Positions 60,981 through 64,000 of a stretch of 64,000 nt of DNA are shown piece by piece (position 1 is the first letter of the stretch; each line of letters begins with the position of its first letter). The stretch covers positions 2,124,050 to 2,188,049 of the forward strand of contig JAJEKV010000108.1 in NCBI GenBank assembly GCA_021234155.1. The letters are read 5' to 3'. The notes beneath the pieces were generated by a model. The model saw only the letters and a list, made by a program, of their open reading frames with translations, made no database searches and had not been told where the DNA came from. Source of the stretch: Isoetes taiwanensis (Eukaryota > Streptophyta > Lycopodiopsida > Isoetales > Isoetaceae). Both the position numbers and the translations under genes were made by a program.

Positions 60981-63052
60981 GATGCGGGGAGTTGGGATAG
61001 ATTATATAGGGTTACCCCAATGACTGGGGCCTGCAAGAAGCAGCCGAGGCGAGCTAGTGCGGCTCTTGAGGAAGAGTCTACGTACCATCCATGCTAAAGA
61101 GAGTTACCCTTATGCCAAAAGGATATTCACTTAGCAGTTAGCGAGAGAGAGGGCCCTAGGCCCTCAATTTGTAAATTTTTGATTAGAAAAGTTAAAATTT
61201 CGTAGCAAATTTGTGTTTTCTTATTAATATAAAAGTTATTTTCCCTGTAATTAGAAGAAAAATGTTGGATGCTTGAAATTTAGGAAATAGAACCAATTGT
61301 GGTAGAGATTCTTCATAGCATGTAGGAATACCTAGAAATCATAACTACAACGAAAATTTGTAAAAAAAATCATCAAAAAGCAAAGAATTTGGAATGGCAA
61401 GATTGAGACTTGGCGTAATGGCCTCTGCGTCCCAGAAGCAGGCTGGCGTTGTGTGATTCACCCGGCCTTTAAAAACATGCTTTTAGGTGTCAGTTTGCTC
61501 AAAAATAAGTTGCTAGTTAGCTTAGAATGCGGCCCAATTAGCCATGTTAGCATCTTTAAATCCCCAAAATCACCAAAATATGGCTCCAAAATAGGCCAAC
61601 CCGGGTGAGGCCAGCATAAGCGTCTGCGTCAGCAGCAGCGGAGCCATCAGCCTTGATTCACTTTCGGGTCAACCATTTGACCAAATTAGCAAAATTTGAT
61701 CAACAAATTGCCATGTAGTGTTTCTTGCTTTGTTTTAGCAAATTTGCACTTCATGAGTAGCTCATTTGGACACCGAGCCATAGAACCAAGTAGATCTTAG
61801 GTAGGTACCTTTTTGCCTGAACCGAGGGTCACCCATAGTCACATAAAATAGGTCTCATTTGCCATTTTTTTTCCTTCTCTGAGCCCACTCAGGGCCCTTA
61901 GAAGCGATTTTAGAACCTCCACTTTGATCTTTGCAAGCCATTTTCTACCTCTTACTACTCAGTAAGCCCGGCTTAACTGAAAGATGGTACAATCGCGCAA
62001 GCCACATCCATCGGCTTCACGTAGATCAAGCCTTCTGCGTGTTCGACCACTTGTTTGATCTTCATACAACTCTGACTAGAACAACCTACTACGGACATTT
62101 ATGTGCCAATATGACCCGTGAGGTCACACTTGCTTGGGAAGTTATTTGCCCACAGGGGAGAATTAGGTTTCTCTTGAGTCACTCACCCAAGCTTTAAGTC
62201 GAGTTGGGAGGATCAAAGGCAGCAACCTATGGGATAGGACTAGGACCATGCCCGATTACATGACCTGCGGACACAATAGGCATAGGTTACCTTTAAGTCT
62301 CGAACTGACCCTTGCCTTTTCATGCACTATAAGTCAATCAACAAGAAGTAGGGGAACCTCTGACCGACCCTTAGACTTAAGCGCCACTTGATACCCGTGA
62401 GACCCAGGATCAAATCCTGAATAGAGTCCTCGCCTCACGAATACCATGGCACACGGCCTTGGGGGCCACCATCTCTGCAGATCCATGAAGACTACGGCGG
62501 CTAGGGGCAAAACCGCGAGAATGGGAGGAAGCGAGGGGAGGCAACAAGGATCGCGAGAGGTACATGTAGAGGCCTTGCGGCGGCGGCGACATGAGAGCTT
62601 CTGAGCCGCGATTCGGCATCACAGCTCTGTCACCAGCCAGTCATCGGCAGTACATTTTTGCAAGCGACATCCTCAACTGTCCCTATTGCCGGGAGCGGGG
62701 TCTTGGTGTGAGCTCTTAGGCATGATAGCACATGCGAAGGCCTTGGAACTTCATCGACTACTCATACGGGAGATTCCAAGGGAGGCGGCGGAGGAACACT
62801 CTTATGGGAGACAATGTAGGATATAGCAACCTATGGCGGAATAAGGGAGATCTATAGAAGCGGCGAGGAACCTATCATTTCGAGAGGAGGAATTCCGGTC
62901 CTGAGCACTCTACAAACCAAGGAGGGCCCAAGCTCAAGCCGACCAGTTGAGCGGAGCATGAGGAAGGGTCCAAGCGGCATCAACTTGGACAAGCGCCCAG
63001 CCAGCATGTGGAGATCATGAAGATCTTATGGCGTGGATGCCTCTGGCTGACT
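60981..63052. other. Unrecognised region
   Basis: No gene. Contains moderately GC-rich text, stops in all frames, and no recognisable mobile-element protein. Confidence 0.35.
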
Positions 63053-63480
63053 TTAACTCAAAGGAAAGGGCACTGGATGGCGAGGCCGCGAGGGAAGGCC
63101 ACGGCTGCCAGCTACTATCTTCCAGCCCTCAGCCAGGGCCGTGATAGTCTTCCACAAGGAGTTCAGCCCAAAGAAGAATCCGTGGCGCTTCTCATAGCAC
63201 TCTCGGGCTTGAGGCGGCGACCGAAGATATCGCCCATCGCGAGCCACATCATCCTTTTCAGCGGGGCCGTGCGGCTCCATTGCCTCGACTTTGCGAGAGG
63301 GGCACCTTAGGGTCACAATACTTTCAGTGGTAGCCTTACTGACACCAGAACTTAGGAACGGTGGCCGAGCACTTGAAGGAAGATGACAAAGAACATCTTT
63401 AGCATAGCTTTCAGCAAGGCCTCCGATTGAGGATGTCAAGAACTTCTTGAACTTCCGAGGCCATTGAATAGTTGTAAAAT
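63053..63480 (-). CDS. Hypothetical ORF, possible element or gene fragment
   Basis: An open frame of 128 codons reads minus-strand from 63,439, with in-frame-like text just upstream (MASEVQEF). Its composition is protein-like (SSIGGLAESYAKDVLCHLPS near the start; ECYEKRHGFFFGLNSLWKT later). I do not recognise a family. It stops at about 63,053. It could be an exon of a larger gene or a decayed retroelement. Confidence 0.25.
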
Positions 63481-64000
63481 TTTCTTAAGTTTTGTGCTAA
63501 ATGTTTTCTTGTACCCATTGTGCTGAACATATCTACTCTATCATGTAATCCTTATGTATTAATGGCTATTAAGCGTTTTGTAATGTAAGGCTTTGTATGA
63601 TTTCCTTTATAATAAAGATAATTCAATTACAAGTAAGATTGATGTACATCTAACCCAAATAACATGCATTGATGATCAATCAGCAAATAAGGAGCTTTCA
63701 AGTCGCGAGGATCTCAAGGCCGGCTTCGAAGCATAATGGGTACCAAAAAGGAATTTGTTTGGCGAGAGAACAAAGAAGACTTTTGGCGAGGATATTATGT
63801 CACGGAGGGCGGTCAACACAAGGTTAGTGCGAGATGAGGAACTAGATGCAACACCTCATCAAGCTGACGACACCTCACGATGAGCGCCGCGGGAAGATGG
63901 TCACTCCACCTATCCACCTTGTGTTCGGGGAGGTGACAAAGGCCCCTCGGCGGGGAAGGGAGGGCTAACCGAGGCGTCGGGGATAGGAGAAGGAAGAAGA
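63481..64000. other. Unrecognised window end
   Basis: AT-rich to about 63,670, with AATAAAG-like words near 63,612, then GC-rich text to the window edge. No gene supported. Confidence 0.35.

Overview
This window looks like nuclear DNA of a land plant. Protein-coding genes are split by short GT-AG introns and are of plant or general eukaryotic type: a TIC32/retinol-dehydrogenase-like SDR, mitochondrial COQ6, plastid-type acetylornithine aminotransferase, and remnants of a PI4K-gamma ubiquitin-like region, a PDR-type ABCG transporter and a Josephin-like deubiquitinase. Genes are sparse and embedded in old repeats (Copia, LINE, SINE-like, Helitron end, TIR element). A seed-free lineage such as a fern or lycophyte would fit, but this is inference only.

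Layout. 1-3.2 kb: repeat-derived intergenic DNA ending in a Helitron-like 3' terminus. 3.25-5.5 kb (-): intact eight-exon SDR gene. 5.5-11 kb: decayed coding-like DNA and a very odd CGTACG-rich fold-back block. 11.08-19.83 kb: a candidate DNA transposon bounded by 33-bp terminal inverted repeats matching at 31 of 33 positions. It holds an RNase-H-like transposase gene (+) interrupted by two consecutive TAG codons, a captured ABCG exon (-), and a possible second gene (-). 20.2-20.7 kb: ubiquitin-like part of a PI4K-gamma-type gene with an in-frame stop. 21.5-22.05 kb: a 26-bp minisatellite. 22-27.8 kb: no gene recognised.

27.9-32.4 kb (+): complete nine-exon COQ6 (492 aa by my splicing). 34.2-35.9 kb (-): complete three-exon acetylornithine aminotransferase (436 aa). 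These two are convergent. COQ6 acts in mitochondrial ubiquinone synthesis and the aminotransferase in arginine synthesis; there is no operon-like link. 36.8-44 kb: a degenerate Ty1/copia element with both LTRs, tRNA-Met primer site and polypurine tract. Part of its reverse transcriptase is inverted, and it sits inside a tRNA-like (SINE-like) repeat.

44-64 kb: mostly unrecognised sequence with LINE remnants, a Josephin-like gene broken by several one- or two-base frameshifts (52.3-53.1 kb), an indel-rich 0.88-kb tandem duplication (56.4-58.2 kb) and a GC-rich purine-skewed end. The indel-dominated divergence here contrasts with the clean genes before 36 kb and may reflect poorer consensus sequence as well as real decay. 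All splice models were made by eye.
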